In this document: positions 15,681 through 25,123 of the stretch, piece by piece
Layout of the letters: the number at the start of each line of letters is the position of its first letter
Position numbering within the stretch: the first letter of the stretch is position 1
Assembly (NCBI GenBank): GCA_963695155.1
Contig: CAVOGD010000005.1
Coordinates: 124,001-188,000 of the forward strand
From: SG8-30 sp963695155
Lineage (GTDB): Bacteria > Pseudomonadota > Gammaproteobacteria > Steroidobacterales > Steroidobacteraceae
Direction of reading: 5' to 3'
Length of the DNA stretch: 64,000 bases
Made by a program: the position numbers and the translations under genes
Notes under the pieces: model-generated
The model's input: only the letters and a program-made list of their open reading frames with translations
What the model was told of the DNA's origin: nothing
Database searches by the model: none

Positions 15681-18023
15681 CTAGAAGCGCCAGATGAAGC
15701 CGATCGACGGGATGAGCGGCAGCGAGCTGCGCGGCCCGCTGTCGAACAGGGCTTCTCCCTCCTCGAGCTCGAGGTCGTACTCGACACAGCAGGGGTTGCC
15801 GCGCTTGAACACGTTGGCGGCCTCGAGGAACAGCGTAAGGTCGCCGTGCGCATCGAAGTGGAATTGCCGCGCGATGCGCGCATCCACCCGCATGTAGTTC
15901 TCCAGCCTGATCGCGTTGCGCGGCCCGGTGGCAACGAGCGGGAAAGGCTCGAGCGCGGCCAGCTCGACCGCGGTCGTGGGCCAGCCGCTGTGCCAGACCG
16001 CGGCCAGCCCCAGCTGCCAGCCGCCGTGCTGGTAGTTCAACCCGCCGCCCACGTGGTGTCGCTGGTCCCAGCTGCGGTGGACGGCGCTGCCGTCGACACG
16101 GTCCCGCACCTCCGACCAGCTGTAGCTCAGCCACCCGGACCACGGCTCGCGGTCGAGCAGCAGCGACAGCTCCACCCCCTGCGCGCGCGCAGATTGCGGC
16201 GCGATGCGCAGGCGGTCGGGCTTCAGTTCGGGCAGCACGACCAGCGGATTGAGCAGGTTTTCGTAGCGCGGCAACAGCCGGTCGTAGTCCTTGCGGTACG
16301 CCTCGAGGCGCAGCTCGAGCCCATCCGTCACGCGCCGTTCCAGGCTCGCCACCAGGTGCCTCGCGCGTTGCGGCGGCAGGAACCGCGTCTCGCCGTCCGG
16401 GACGGCAAGCTCGTTGATGCCATGCGCCTGCACGAACCGGCCCCAGCTGAAACGCATGCGCGTATCCGGATGCGGCTGCCACAACAGCACCGTGCGCGGA
16501 CTGAACTCGCCGTTGCCGCCGCCGCTCAGCGTCTCGCGGTCCCAGCGCAGCCCGAGGTCCGCCGTGACCGTGGCAGCCGGCTCGATGCGCCAGTTCAGGT
16601 ATGCGCCATATTGCTGGCCCCGGGGCCGCAGCGAAACGGTGCGCGCCCGCGTCGCCTCGTTCGCCGCGCCGGGCGTCAGGAACAGCAGGTGGTACTCCAC
16701 CTCGTCGTCGTACCGATAGCTGCCGCGCAGCGTGCGCCACTCGGCGCCGGCCTGCACGATCGAACCGGACGCCGGGCGCCACCAGGCATCGGCCTGCAGC
16801 GAGTTGATGGTGAAGGACCGGCGGTCCTGCAGCGAACCGCTGCCGACGCCCGGCAGGTCGGCGGTTCCGCGCCGCGCGCTCGACAGCCGCGTATGCGCGG
16901 CCAGCAGCTTGCCACCCCGGTCGGTGGTGTCGCCCACGTCCAGCCTCAGCCAGTAATACGTGTCCCGGTAGGCCGCCCGTGCGTCCTCTTCGCGATCGCT
17001 GTCATAGGCCCACAGCACGTCGTCGAACGCGAGCACGTTGGCGGACACCGTCGTGGAGGGTCCGAACGAGCGCGCGAAGTGCCCGTATGCGTCGCGGTAC
17101 GACGGCTTGCCGAGGCTGGTGGCGGCGTAGTCGAAGAACAGGTCCAGGTTGCCGCGCCGCGCGGACACCAGCCAGTCCCCCGCGTCGTCGTCCAGCGTCC
17201 CGCCGACGGTGGCGCCGGCATTGAGCAGGCTCAGCGACACCTGGCCGCCGAAGCCGGGCGGCGGAGCCTGGCCCTGGATGTCGATGACGCCGCTGGTGCG
17301 GTCCCCGAACGGCACGGGAAACCCGCCGGTGTAGACGTCGATCCCGCTGACCAGCCCGGGGTCGATGGTGCTGAAGACCCCGAGGAAGTCCTTGAAGTGG
17401 TAGGGGTCGTACAGCCGCAGGCCCTCGAAGCGCACCAGCATCTCATCGGCCATGCCGCCGCGCACGTGCGTGCGGCTCGAGAAATCACGGCTCGCCACGC
17501 CGGGCAGGCGCGCGACCGCACGCACCGGGTCGTCGCCCAGGTCCGGCAGCAGCTCCAGGTCCGCCGCGCTGAAGACGGCCGGCGACTGCGCGGCCGCCAC
17601 GTCCAGCAGGTAGTGACTGGCGCTCACGACGATCTCGTCCAGCGGCGTGGGCCGGCTGCGGCGCGGCGCGGCGGCCGGCGCGGCGCGGCTGCGTTCGGCG
17701 CGGACCAGCAGCAGGGTGCCGCCCGGACCGTCGGTGACGGCCAGTCCGTGCGGTTCGAGCATCTCGGCGAGCGCGCCGCGCGAATCCGCCGCCACCGGCT
17801 CGCGCAGCACGCGCATGCGGGGCCGCACGAGGTCGGTGCTGTAGACGACCGCCAGTCCGGCCGACCGCAGCCGTTCCAGCGCCTCCTCGAGCGACAGCCC
17901 CAGGTACGCGGACTGTTCCGCGACGGCCGCAGTCCAGCACATCGCCAGCAGCAGCGGCGCGCACGCCGCCGCGGCCGCCGCAGCGGCATCCTTCCTGCGC
18001 GCATCGGGCGGTGTGCTGCTCAC
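15681..18023 (-). CDS. TonB-dependent receptor with N-terminal STN domain
   Basis: 780 residues. A long alanine-rich signal region ends near residue 35, followed by a secretin/TonB short N-terminal domain (LSLEEALERLRSAGLAVVYS, about 42-105), a plug with DEIVVSAS, RVHGG-like RTHVRGGMADEMLVRFEG and SGVIDIQG (about 130-255), and a beta barrel ending in the terminal phenylalanine of GFIWRF. Receptors with an STN-type domain usually signal the presence of substrate to a FecR-like regulator as well as importing it with TonB energy. It starts 8 bp after the fecR stop. The substrate is unknown; no siderophore genes are visible. Confidence 0.92.
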   Translation of the reverse strand: MSSTPPDARRKDAAAAAAAACAPLLLAMCWTAAVAEQSAYLGLSLEEALERLRSAGLAVVYSTDLVRPRMRVLREPVAADSRGALAEMLEPHGLAVTDGPGGTLLLVRAERSRAAPAAAPRRSRPTPLDEIVVSASHYLLDVAAAQSPAVFSAADLELLPDLGDDPVRAVARLPGVASRDFSSRTHVRGGMADEMLVRFEGLRLYDPYHFKDFLGVFSTIDPGLVSGIDVYTGGFPVPFGDRTSGVIDIQGQAPPPGFGGQVSLSLLNAGATVGGTLDDDAGDWLVSARRGNLDLFFDYAATSLGKPSYRDAYGHFARSFGPSTTVSANVLAFDDVLWAYDSDREEDARAAYRDTYYWLRLDVGDTTDRGGKLLAAHTRLSSARRGTADLPGVGSGSLQDRRSFTINSLQADAWWRPASGSIVQAGAEWRTLRGSYRYDDEVEYHLLFLTPGAANEATRARTVSLRPRGQQYGAYLNWRIEPAATVTADLGLRWDRETLSGGGNGEFSPRTVLLWQPHPDTRMRFSWGRFVQAHGINELAVPDGETRFLPPQRARHLVASLERRVTDGLELRLEAYRKDYDRLLPRYENLLNPLVVLPELKPDRLRIAPQSARAQGVELSLLLDREPWSGWLSYSWSEVRDRVDGSAVHRSWDQRHHVGGGLNYQHGGWQLGLAAVWHSGWPTTAVELAALEPFPLVATGPRNAIRLENYMRVDARIARQFHFDAHGDLTLFLEAANVFKRGNPCCVEYDLELEEGEALFDSGPRSSLPLIPSIGFIWRF

Positions 18024-18031
18024 TTCCTGGA

Positions 18032-19030
18032 TCAGGGTCCGGCCTTGCTGCGAACCTCGATTGTAGTTCCATCGATCAGCACGAAGCCTAGGTCGGTGGT
18101 GGCCAGCATCACCTCGAGGGCCTCGAGCGGCGCAAGGTGGCTCATGTTGCCGTGCAGGATCACACCCTCGGCCTGCCGCTGCACGGCCGGGCTGGCGTAG
18201 CGCACGGCGCGCCCGGTCTCGCGCGCCACCCAGGCCAGCAATTCGGTCGCCGGACGGCCGTCAAGGTCCGGCGCCGGGCCCAGCCCCTGCGTCCACAGCC
18301 AGCCCGCGTCATCTGGCGCGATCGCGCTCCGTGTCATCCGGCCCAGCGAGTCGATCGCCAATTGCTCGCCGGCCGCGCCGGCGTAGGACTGCCCGCCCCG
18401 GTCGATCTCGACCCGGCCCTCGCGCACGCGCAGCCGCAAGGCGGCGCCCGAGACGTACAGCTCGAATTGCGTGCCGATGTCACGCGCGGTGCCCGCCGGC
18501 GTGATGACTTCCAGCGCCCGGCCGTGGCGTCCCGCACCCGTGTCCAGGTAGACCGTGCCACGCGACACGTACACCCGCCGCGCCGAGTCGATCTGCACCT
18601 CGGTCGTCGCGGCGAGCCGCAGCGACACGCCGCCCTCCAGCAGCAACCCTGCGCGGCTGCCCGCCACGGTCCGCAGCTGGGCGCCGGCCGGAAAGGCCGC
18701 CTGCCCTGCCACCGGCAGCCACACGCCGCCATCGAGCGCCTGCACCGTACCGATGATCCTCGCGACGCGCACGGCACCGGCCTGCGGCGATGCCGGCACC
18801 TGCCATTGCAGCAACGCAGCCCCCAGCGCAACCACGATGCCCGCGGCGGCGGCCCACGCCAGCGCGCGCCGCTGCCGGCCGCGGCGGACCTTGGCGCGCC
18901 AGGTGGCCGTCGCCGCGGCCAGCGTCGCCCGGTAGGCCTCCGCGGGCGGCACCTGCCGCCGGCCCGCGGCTTTCAGCAGCGCGGCCAGCGTGTCGGAACG
19001 GCCCTTGTCGTCGATCTGCGTCGTATTCAT
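18032..19030 (-). CDS. FecR-family anti-sigma / sigma regulator
   Basis: 332 residues. The cytoplasmic N-terminus (1-55) is basic, one transmembrane segment follows (about 57-77, ALAWAAAAGIVVALGAALLQ), then the periplasmic FecR domain (about 95-210, with GAQLRTVAGSRAGLLLEGGVSLRL and GTARDIGTQFELYV) and a C-terminal STN-like domain (from ELLAWVARETGRAV). Proteins of this type hold an ECF sigma factor at the inner membrane and release or activate it when the partner TonB receptor is engaged. It starts 16 bp after the sigma gene stop. Confidence 0.92.
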   Translation of the reverse strand: MNTTQIDDKGRSDTLAALLKAAGRRQVPPAEAYRATLAAATATWRAKVRRGRQRRALAWAAAAGIVVALGAALLQWQVPASPQAGAVRVARIIGTVQALDGGVWLPVAGQAAFPAGAQLRTVAGSRAGLLLEGGVSLRLAATTEVQIDSARRVYVSRGTVYLDTGAGRHGRALEVITPAGTARDIGTQFELYVSGAALRLRVREGRVEIDRGGQSYAGAAGEQLAIDSLGRMTRSAIAPDDAGWLWTQGLGPAPDLDGRPATELLAWVARETGRAVRYASPAVQRQAEGVILHGNMSHLAPLEALEVMLATTDLGFVLIDGTTIEVRSKAGP

Positions 19031-19046
19031 GTCCTCGCCACTCCCA

Positions 19047-19685
19047 TCAGCAGCCCGCGGGCGGACTCAGCACGTCCGTCGAGCCGGCGAGTTCGACCAT
19101 GGCCACGCGAAACGCGTCCCGCGCCCTCGTCAGCAGGGACTCGGCAGCCTTCGGCCCGACGTCCAGGCGGGCGGCGATGTCCTTGACCGTCAGGCCGTCC
19201 ACGTACTTCCACTCGAGCACGTCCCCGTAGTGTCCGGGCAGGGCGTCCACGGTGGCCTGCACGAGCCGGCGGACTTCGTGGCGCCACACGTCCACCTCCG
19301 GCTGGTCCATCGCGGGCGCCACCATCGCATCGAGGATGGCGCGCACGTTCGGCAGGTCCTCCAGCAGCACGACCTTGCGCCCCGCGCGATGGCTCCTGCG
19401 CCAGTGGTCCGCGATCGCATTGCGGCAGATCTGGCAGAACCACGTGTACAGCGCGGCCTCGCCGCGGTAGCTGTCGAGCCGCTCGATCGCCTTGCAGAAG
19501 GTCAGCTGCACGACCTCCCCGGCCAGGTCGCTGTCGCCGTCGAGTCGCGCCAGTGCGAAGCGGTAGAGCCGCGGGAAGAAACGGTCGAACACGTCCTGGA
19601 ACGCGGCTGCGTCGCCGGCCAGGATCCGGCGCGCCACGGCGCGATCCACGTGCACCGCTTCTCCCACTGCATCCTCCGTTCGCAC
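19047..19685 (-). CDS. ECF sigma-70 factor
   Basis: 212 residues from a GTG start. Region 2 is visible in FDRFFPRLYRFALARL through YTWFCQICRNAIADHWRR (about 32-100), and region 4 in LPGHYGDVLEWKYVDGLTVKD and AAESLLTRARDAFR (about 145-195), a helix-turn-helix that contacts the -35 element. It is the first gene of a sigma / FecR / TonB-receptor operon and is the likely activator of that operon in response to the receptor's substrate. The start choice is moderately certain because the ribosome site is weak. Confidence 0.9.
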   Translation of the reverse strand: MRTEDAVGEAVHVDRAVARRILAGDAAAFQDVFDRFFPRLYRFALARLDGDSDLAGEVVQLTFCKAIERLDSYRGEAALYTWFCQICRNAIADHWRRSHRAGRKVVLLEDLPNVRAILDAMVAPAMDQPEVDVWRHEVRRLVQATVDALPGHYGDVLEWKYVDGLTVKDIAARLDVGPKAAESLLTRARDAFRVAMVELAGSTDVLSPPAGC

Positions 19686-19774
19686 TCCGTCATACCCTTA
19701 GACGCGCGGACAGCGCAAATCCTCCGCGCATGGGGACGGGCGCGGCCCGGCGGGCACGGTGCAGGGCGCGGACC

Positions 19775-21351
19775 TCAGGCCGGGGCGAGGAAGCCCTCGC
19801 AGGTCGCGCGCGCCGCTTCCAGGGCCGGGATGGTCGCGCAGATGGCCATGACGTCCTGGCGGATGCTGTCGATGGCCGCCCGGCGCGGCGCGCTGTCGGC
19901 CCAGGCTTCCAGCGTACCCTCGAGTTTCTGCAACTGCGCCTTGGGCCGCTGGTAGAAGGCGCGGCTGCCCTCGAGTTCCCGCACCACCCTGACCGTCTCC
20001 GCGTGGATGCGGCCCACGTCGTCCGGAGCCATCTCGACCAGACCGGTGACGTAGTAGGTTCCCCACTGGAACCGCGTGGCGGGGCCACGGGCTTCCGCGT
20101 AGGCGCGCTCCAGCCACTGCAGCGCCTCGGCGTGGCGGCCCGCGTCCTGTTCGATCGCCGCCAGGCCGACCATGAAGTAGTAGGGCTGGCGGGACCGGCC
20201 CAGCTCCGCCAGCAGCAGGTCCCGCGCCCGCTCGTGCAGCCCCGCCTCTTCCAGCACGTTGGACGCGGCGTTGATGACCGTCTGGCGCTCGTAGGCATCG
20301 CGGGTCGCTGCGTCCGCTTCCGCCACCTGCGCCTCGATGTCGTCGCGCAGCGCCTGCGGCAGGGCCGCCTTCGCGTCGTCAATGCGTTCGAACCTGATGC
20401 GGCCGACGGCCGTGTACAGCCGCTCGGTAGTGAAGATCGCCGGGTCCCGCGCCATGCGACCGAACACGCCCAGGAACTTGTCGCGCAGGACCGCCCGCTC
20501 GGCGCTGCCGGGCGCGGTCAGGGCCGCGGTGAATTTCGCGCCCGACATCACCAGCGGATACAGGTTGGCGCGGGCCAGCGGGTAGTCGTCCAGCACATCG
20601 TGCAACCGCTGCAGCGCCTCGCGCCTGTCGGCCTCGGCGGGTACTGCGGCCGGTCCGCGGCGGGCGCGGTCGCCCACATGGCGCCGAGATGCCGCACGTA
20701 CAGCATCGACGACTCGACCTTCGACTCCGCCGGACAGGCCTGCGCGAGGCTGCGGAACACGGCGGCCGGCGGCCGGTCCGCGAGGATGGCCTTGTCCTGG
20801 TCCCACGAGTAGTAGGCCATCAGCCGGCAATCCGCCGCGCCGAGCCGCTCGCCCTCGTCCACCACGCGCGCCAGGATCGCCGGCACCGGCTGCGCGTCGT
20901 TCAGCGTCAGGTCCAGCACCTCGGCATAGGCCTGGATGTCCATGCCGCCCGGGATCCGCGTGATCTCCTCGCCCGCCGGCGAGAACACGACCAGGGTCGG
21001 GTAGCCCACCACGCCGAAGCGCTCGCCCAGCGCCTGCGCATTCTCGCCGTCGCCGTCGAGGTAGACGGCCACGAACAGCCGCGAGCGCTCGATGAAGGCG
21101 CGGCTCCTGAACACCGTGGCCTTGATCTCGTGGCAGGGCGGGCACCATTCCGCACCCCAGTACAGGAAGATGGGCTTGTCTTCGCGCGCGGCCCGGGCAA
21201 AGGCTTCCTCGACGCTGCCCGCGAACCACGCGATCTGTTCGCCGGCCTGCGGAGCCGCGGGCGCATCGCCCGCTCCGTCATCCTGACGCGCGCACGCAGC
21301 GAGCAGCAGTGTCAGCGCCAGGAGCGACAGGCGGACGGCACTACGGTTCAT
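19775..21351 (-). pseudogene. Thioredoxin-fold lipoprotein gene with one frame break near 20650
   Basis: The ATG at 21351, after GGGAG, starts a lipoprotein signal with the lipobox LLAAC (Cys20). A thioredoxin-like domain follows: IFLYWGAEWCPPCHEIK (Cys70 and Cys73), then YPTLVVFSPAGEEITRIPGG. At about 20650 the frame changes: the first frame loses sense after DRPQY, while the next frame continues sensibly with AEADRREALQRLHDVLDDYP through a helical, repeat-like C-terminal domain to 19775. One extra C in the CCC run after the TAC codon would restore a single protein of about 525 residues. Homopolymer position makes sequence error a serious alternative. The intact protein would be a periplasm-facing disulfide reductase-like lipoprotein. 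Confidence 0.75.
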
Positions 21352-21457
21352 GGTGTCACTCCCGGGCACTCGATGCGAATCTCGGATCTCATTGCACGCA
21401 TTCTAGCCGCCCGCGAAAGACGGTACGTGCAGCGACGGCGGCCCGGCCGGCCGCAGC

Positions 21458-21835
21458 CTACTTGCGCGGCTTGAAGAGCGACTCCAGGTCGCCGAACGGC
21501 CGGTAGGTGGTCCGCTGCGGCGCCTGCTCGCCCGCCCCGGGGGTGCCCAGCGAGCGCGCGTGCTCGTTGTCGTGGCAGTAGACGCACAACAACTCCCAGT
21601 TGCTGCCGTCGGGCGGGTTGTTGTCATGGTCGTGGTCGCGGTGGTGCACGGTCAGCTCGCGCAGCTGGTCGCGCGTGAACTCGCGGGCGCAGCGGCCGCA
21701 GATCCACGGGTACAGCTTGAGCGCTTGCTCGCGATAGCCGCGTTCGCGCTCCTGGCGGGCGCGCTGCGCCTGCGCGACAACGCGATCAGGATCGCCGGTC
21801 GGTGGTCTGCGGTCGCGTCCTGGCATGATCGCCAT
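21458..21835 (-). CDS. yajD: YajD-family HNH nuclease
   Basis: 125 residues starting MAIMPGRD, which parallels the E. coli YajD N-terminus and supports the ATG at 21835 over the one at 21826. The HNH core is visible: CGRC, then LTVHHRDHDHDNNPPDGSNW and LLCVYCHDNEH, with paired zinc-binding CxxC motifs around the catalytic histidines. Such proteins are small cytoplasmic endonuclease-like proteins whose biological substrate is not known. The C-terminal tail FGDLESLFKPRK is also family-like. Confidence 0.9.
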   Translation of the reverse strand: MAIMPGRDRRPPTGDPDRVVAQAQRARQERERGYREQALKLYPWICGRCAREFTRDQLRELTVHHRDHDHDNNPPDGSNWELLCVYCHDNEHARSLGTPGAGEQAPQRTTYRPFGDLESLFKPRK

Positions 21836-21967
21836 GCTAGCGCAGCTCGGGCGCCCGCTCCCATCCGGGCCATCCGCCGGCGCCTGGCCTCCTCGCCGGC
21901 CCCCGGCCCCTCCTGCTGGCAGCGCCCCGGGAGATCGCCTACCGTACGCGCATGATGTACGCGATCC

Positions 21968-22453
21968 ATGCCAGGCGGCGCGACCCCGGCGAGCGCGACC
22001 CGTTCAATGCCGCTGGCCGCGCTGGCCGCCTGCGCCGCGCTGTGGTTGTGCGCCTGCGGCGCCGGCGACTCGCCCGAGGCCGAGGTGCGCGCGGTCATTG
22101 ACGAGGCTGAACTCGCGGCCGAGGCCCGCGACGTCGGCGCGCTGCTCGACCTCGTCGCGGCGGACTACCGCGACGATCGCGGCAACCAGCGCGGCGAGCT
22201 CAGGCAGTACGTTCGCGGTTATTTCATCGCCCACCAGTCCATCCACCTGCTGACCCGCGTGGACAGCGTGGAACTGCCGGCCACGGACCTCGCGCGGGTG
22301 CGTGCGACGGTGGCGATGCTGGGCCGCCAGGCCGAGTCGGAATCCGCGTGGGACCTCGCCGCCGAGGTCTACGATTTCGACATCACCCTGGCGCGCGAAG
22401 ACGGCGACTGGCGCGTGACCCGCGCCGAGTGGCGGCGCGCAGGCGGGTCCTGA
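21968..22453 (+). CDS. NTF2-like (SnoaL-fold) lipoprotein
   Basis: 161 residues. The N-terminus leads into ALAACAALWLCACGAG, a lipoprotein-type signal with a candidate lipobox cysteine near residue 30. After cleavage the domain reads EVRAVIDEAELAAEARDVGALLDLVAADY, a pattern of the NTF2/SnoaL fold (helix, then strand pairs ending in GDWRVTRAEW). A second in-frame ATG at 22007 is possible, but the upstream start supplies the positive charge expected in a signal peptide. The function is unknown; envelope location is inferred. Confidence 0.75.
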   Translation: MPGGATPASATRSMPLAALAACAALWLCACGAGDSPEAEVRAVIDEAELAAEARDVGALLDLVAADYRDDRGNQRGELRQYVRGYFIAHQSIHLLTRVDSVELPATDLARVRATVAMLGRQAESESAWDLAAEVYDFDITLAREDGDWRVTRAEWRRAGGS

Positions 22454-22471
22454 CCGCGGGCGGCGGGCGGC

Positions 22472-23209
22472 TCAGGAAAAGAGCCCGGCCCAGAATGCCT
22501 TCATTTCCTGCCAGGACTCCCGGTCCACGGTCTCGTTGTACTCGAGCGGCAGCTTGTACTTGCCGCCGTTCTCCGTGGCGTCCGGGTTCGTGAAGGCGTG
22601 CTTCGCGCCCGGGTAGGTGACGAACTTGCAGTCCACGCCGAGTTCGTCCATCTCCTTGCGGAACCCGGACTGCTCCTCGGCCGACACGAATGCGTCGTCC
22701 TCACCGTGGCACACCAGCACTTTCGCCCGCACGTCGCCCGGCCGCGCCGCGTGGGTGCGCGCAAGCGAGCCATGGAAACTGACCACGCCCGCCAGGTCGA
22801 TGCCGAGGCGCGCGGCGTGCAGGGACAGCGCGCCGCCCAGGCAGTAGCCCATCGCGCCCAGGCGGGCCGGGTCCACGTTCGGCTGCTGCTTCAGTTGCTC
22901 GATGGCGGCACGCACCCGTGCGCCGGTCGCCGCCATGTCCGCGAACAGGCCGTTCATCAGCTGGCCGGCCTCGTCCGCATCCACCGCGACCCGCCCGTCG
23001 CCGAACATGTCGGCGGCCAGCACCGCGTACCCCAGCTCGGCCAGCTGCCGCGCGCGGCGCTTCTGGTAGTCGTTGAGCCCCCACCACTCGCCGAACACCA
23101 CGATGCCCGGCCGCGGACCCTGCTGCGCGGCATCCCATGCGACATAGCTGACGAGCTCGGCCCCGCCGGCCGTGTAGGTCACCGTCCCGGTCTCGATCTT
23201 CGCTGCCAT
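22472..23209 (-). CDS. Dienelactone hydrolase family protein
   Basis: 245 residues of an alpha/beta hydrolase. The nucleophile elbow is GYCLGG (Cys nucleophile typical of dienelactone hydrolases), the acid is in CHGEDDAFV and the histidine in YPGAKHAFTNP. VVFGEWWGLNDY supplies the oxyanion region. Enzymes of this family hydrolyse lactones or esters in the cytoplasm; many members have no known natural substrate and no aromatic-degradation genes are near. It is convergent with the NTF2-like lipoprotein gene. Confidence 0.92.
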   Translation of the reverse strand: MAAKIETGTVTYTAGGAELVSYVAWDAAQQGPRPGIVVFGEWWGLNDYQKRRARQLAELGYAVLAADMFGDGRVAVDADEAGQLMNGLFADMAATGARVRAAIEQLKQQPNVDPARLGAMGYCLGGALSLHAARLGIDLAGVVSFHGSLARTHAARPGDVRAKVLVCHGEDDAFVSAEEQSGFRKEMDELGVDCKFVTYPGAKHAFTNPDATENGGKYKLPLEYNETVDRESWQEMKAFWAGLFS

Positions 23210-23322
23210 GGCCGACCGCCGTTTCTCTTGTCCTTGCGTGCACCGGAGTCAAGCGCCGGGCGCTGGTCATGTCAACCTAATTAGCTCCGGCGACCGCCAG
23301 AACGCAGCCCGCGCCGACCCGC

Positions 23323-23328
23323 TAGAAT
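23323..23328 (+). promoter_or_regulatory. Candidate -10 box for ggt
   Basis: TAGAAT lies 28 bases before the ATG at 23357. It would place the transcript start close to the upstream ATG at 23327, favouring 23357 as the real start. The -35 region is poor. Confidence 0.35.
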
Positions 23329-23356
23329 GAGCCGATCATCCGTCCGGGACCGCCGC

Positions 23357-25075
23357 ATGCCGCAGATCCGCCCGACGCTCCCGCACGTCATCCTCATCGC
23401 CGCCAGCCTCCTCGTCCTGGCCGCCTGCCAGCGCGCCGTCCGGCCCGACGTGGCGCCGCCCCGTCCGACCGCCGCCGGCGTGGCCGCCGCTCACCCGCTG
23501 GCGGTGGACGCCGGCCTCGAGGTCCTGCGCCGCGGCGGCAGCGCCGTGGACGCGGCGGTCGCCGTGCAGTCGGTGCTGGGACTGGTCGAGCCGCAGAGTT
23601 CCGGCATCGGCGGCGGCGCATTCCTGCTGCACTTCGACGCCCGCAGCGGCCGCGTGACGGCGTTCGACGGCCGCGAGACGGCGCCGGCCACCGCCACGCC
23701 CGACCTGTTCATCGGCAGCGACGGCCAGCCGCTCGGCTACCGCGATGCGGTGACCAGCGGCCGGTCCACCGGCGTACCGGGCGTCATGCCCATGCTGGGC
23801 GCCGCGCACCAGCGGCACGGCCGGCTGCCGTGGAACGCATTGTTCGATCCCGCCATCCGGGCCGCCGAGTCCGGCTACACGGTGCCGCAGCGCCTGGGGC
23901 GTTTCGTCAACGGCTCGTGGCCGCAGTCCTCCAGCCCGGACGTGCGCGCCCTGTTCTCACGACCGGACGGCACGCCGGTCCAGGCCGGCGACACGGTCAG
24001 GAATCCCGCCTACGCCGCTACGCTCAGGCTGCTCGCCGGCAACGGGCCGCGCGCGCTGCTCATGAGCCCGGTCGCAGAGCAGATCGTGGCCCGCACCCGC
24101 GCCGGGCCGCTGCCCGGATCACTCACGCCCGACGACCTGTCGGCGTACCAGCCGCAAACCGCCGACCCGCTGTGCGGACCGTTTCTCGTGTACGTGGTGT
24201 GCGTGCCGCCGCCGCCCTCGAGCGGCGTATCGCTGCTGCAGCTGCTGGCGATCCTCGATCGCACCGACATCGCGGCGCGTGGTCCGCACGATCCGCAGGC
24301 GTGGTTCCTGTTCGCCGAGGCCAGCCGCCTCATGTACGCGGACCGCGACCGCTACGTGGCGGACCCGAAATTCGTCGCCGTGCCGGTCGCAGGCCTGCTC
24401 GATCCCGCCTATGTCGCGACGCGCGCGGCACTGATCGGCGACCGCGCCGGCCCGCCGCCGCCGCCGGGACGCCCGCAGCAGCTCTCGCGCGGCGCGGACG
24501 CCACGCGCGAACCCGCCGGCACCAGCCACTTCGTCGTCGTGGATGCACACGGCAACGTGGTGTCCATGACGACGTCGGTGGAGTCGCTGTTCGGTTCCGG
24601 CCGCGCGGTCGGCGGCTTCATGCTGAACAACCAGCTCACCGACTTCTCGTTCCGCGCCAGCGAGGACGGGGAACCGGTCGCCAATGCGGTCGCCGGCGGC
24701 AAGCGGCCGCGTTCGTCGATGACGCCCGTGATCGTGCTCGACGGCGACGGCCGGCTGGTCGCCGCACTCGGCTCGCCGGGCGGCACGGCCATCCTCGGCT
24801 ACAACGCCAAGACGCTGCTCGGCGTGCTGGCCTGGGGCCTGACCGTGCAGCAGGCGATCGAGTTGCCGAACCTGATTGCGCGCGGCGAGAACTTCTTCGG
24901 CGAGGCCGCGAAGTTCCCGCCACCGGTGCTCGAGGGGCTCGCCGCGCGCGGCGTCGTGGTGACCGGCGGGCGCGGCGAGGAATCGGGGCTGCACGGCATC
25001 GTCATGCGCGGCGGCGGCCGGGTCGAGGGTGCGGCCGATCCGCGCCGCGAAGGCGCCTGGCGCACGGTGAATTGA
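23357..25075 (+). CDS. ggt: Gamma-glutamyltransferase, lipoprotein form
   Basis: 572 residues from the ATG at 23357; the ATG 30 bp upstream overlaps a candidate promoter. The N-terminus carries a lipoprotein signal (IAASLLVLAAC). The Ntn-hydrolase features are clear: GGGAFLLHFDARSG and FDGRETAP in the large subunit, then the autoprocessing and catalytic threonine at residue 389 in GTSHFVVVD, followed by NVVSMTTSVESLFGSG and KRPRSSMTPVI of the small subunit. The enzyme cleaves gamma-glutamyl bonds of glutathione in the periplasm, supplying amino acids. It ends at a GGGTCTGACCC repeat shared with the convergent surE gene. Confidence 0.93.
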   Translation: MPQIRPTLPHVILIAASLLVLAACQRAVRPDVAPPRPTAAGVAAAHPLAVDAGLEVLRRGGSAVDAAVAVQSVLGLVEPQSSGIGGGAFLLHFDARSGRVTAFDGRETAPATATPDLFIGSDGQPLGYRDAVTSGRSTGVPGVMPMLGAAHQRHGRLPWNALFDPAIRAAESGYTVPQRLGRFVNGSWPQSSSPDVRALFSRPDGTPVQAGDTVRNPAYAATLRLLAGNGPRALLMSPVAEQIVARTRAGPLPGSLTPDDLSAYQPQTADPLCGPFLVYVVCVPPPPSSGVSLLQLLAILDRTDIAARGPHDPQAWFLFAEASRLMYADRDRYVADPKFVAVPVAGLLDPAYVATRAALIGDRAGPPPPPGRPQQLSRGADATREPAGTSHFVVVDAHGNVVSMTTSVESLFGSGRAVGGFMLNNQLTDFSFRASEDGEPVANAVAGGKRPRSSMTPVIVLDGDGRLVAALGSPGGTAILGYNAKTLLGVLAWGLTVQQAIELPNLIARGENFFGEAAKFPPPVLEGLAARGVVVTGGRGEESGLHGIVMRGGGRVEGAADPRREGAWRTVN

Positions 25076-25088
25076 CGGACCCGGCCGC

Positions 25089-25123
25089 AGGGGTCTGACC
25101 CGTCTCCGGGTCTGACTCCTCCT
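25089..25123. repeat. GGGTCTGACCC repeat, copy A (single arm)
   Basis: Two cores, GGGGTCTGACCC at 25090-25101 and GGGTCTGACTCCTCC at 25108-25122, sit between convergent ggt and surE. It corresponds to one arm of the larger copies C and D. Its last bases abut the TAG stop of surE. Confidence 0.8.

Noticed and set aside
15609..18200. A long plus-strand frame opposite the TonB-receptor gene
   Set aside because: Composition is Arg/Gln/Ala/His-rich without hydrophobic cores, typical of antisense frames in high-GC DNA; the receptor on the minus strand has full domain structure and signal peptide.
19775..21351. Programmed ribosomal frameshifting in the thioredoxin-fold lipoprotein gene
   Set aside because: There is no heptameric slippery sequence of the X-XXY-YYZ kind and no following stable stem at the right distance; a simple indel at a CCC run explains the break better.
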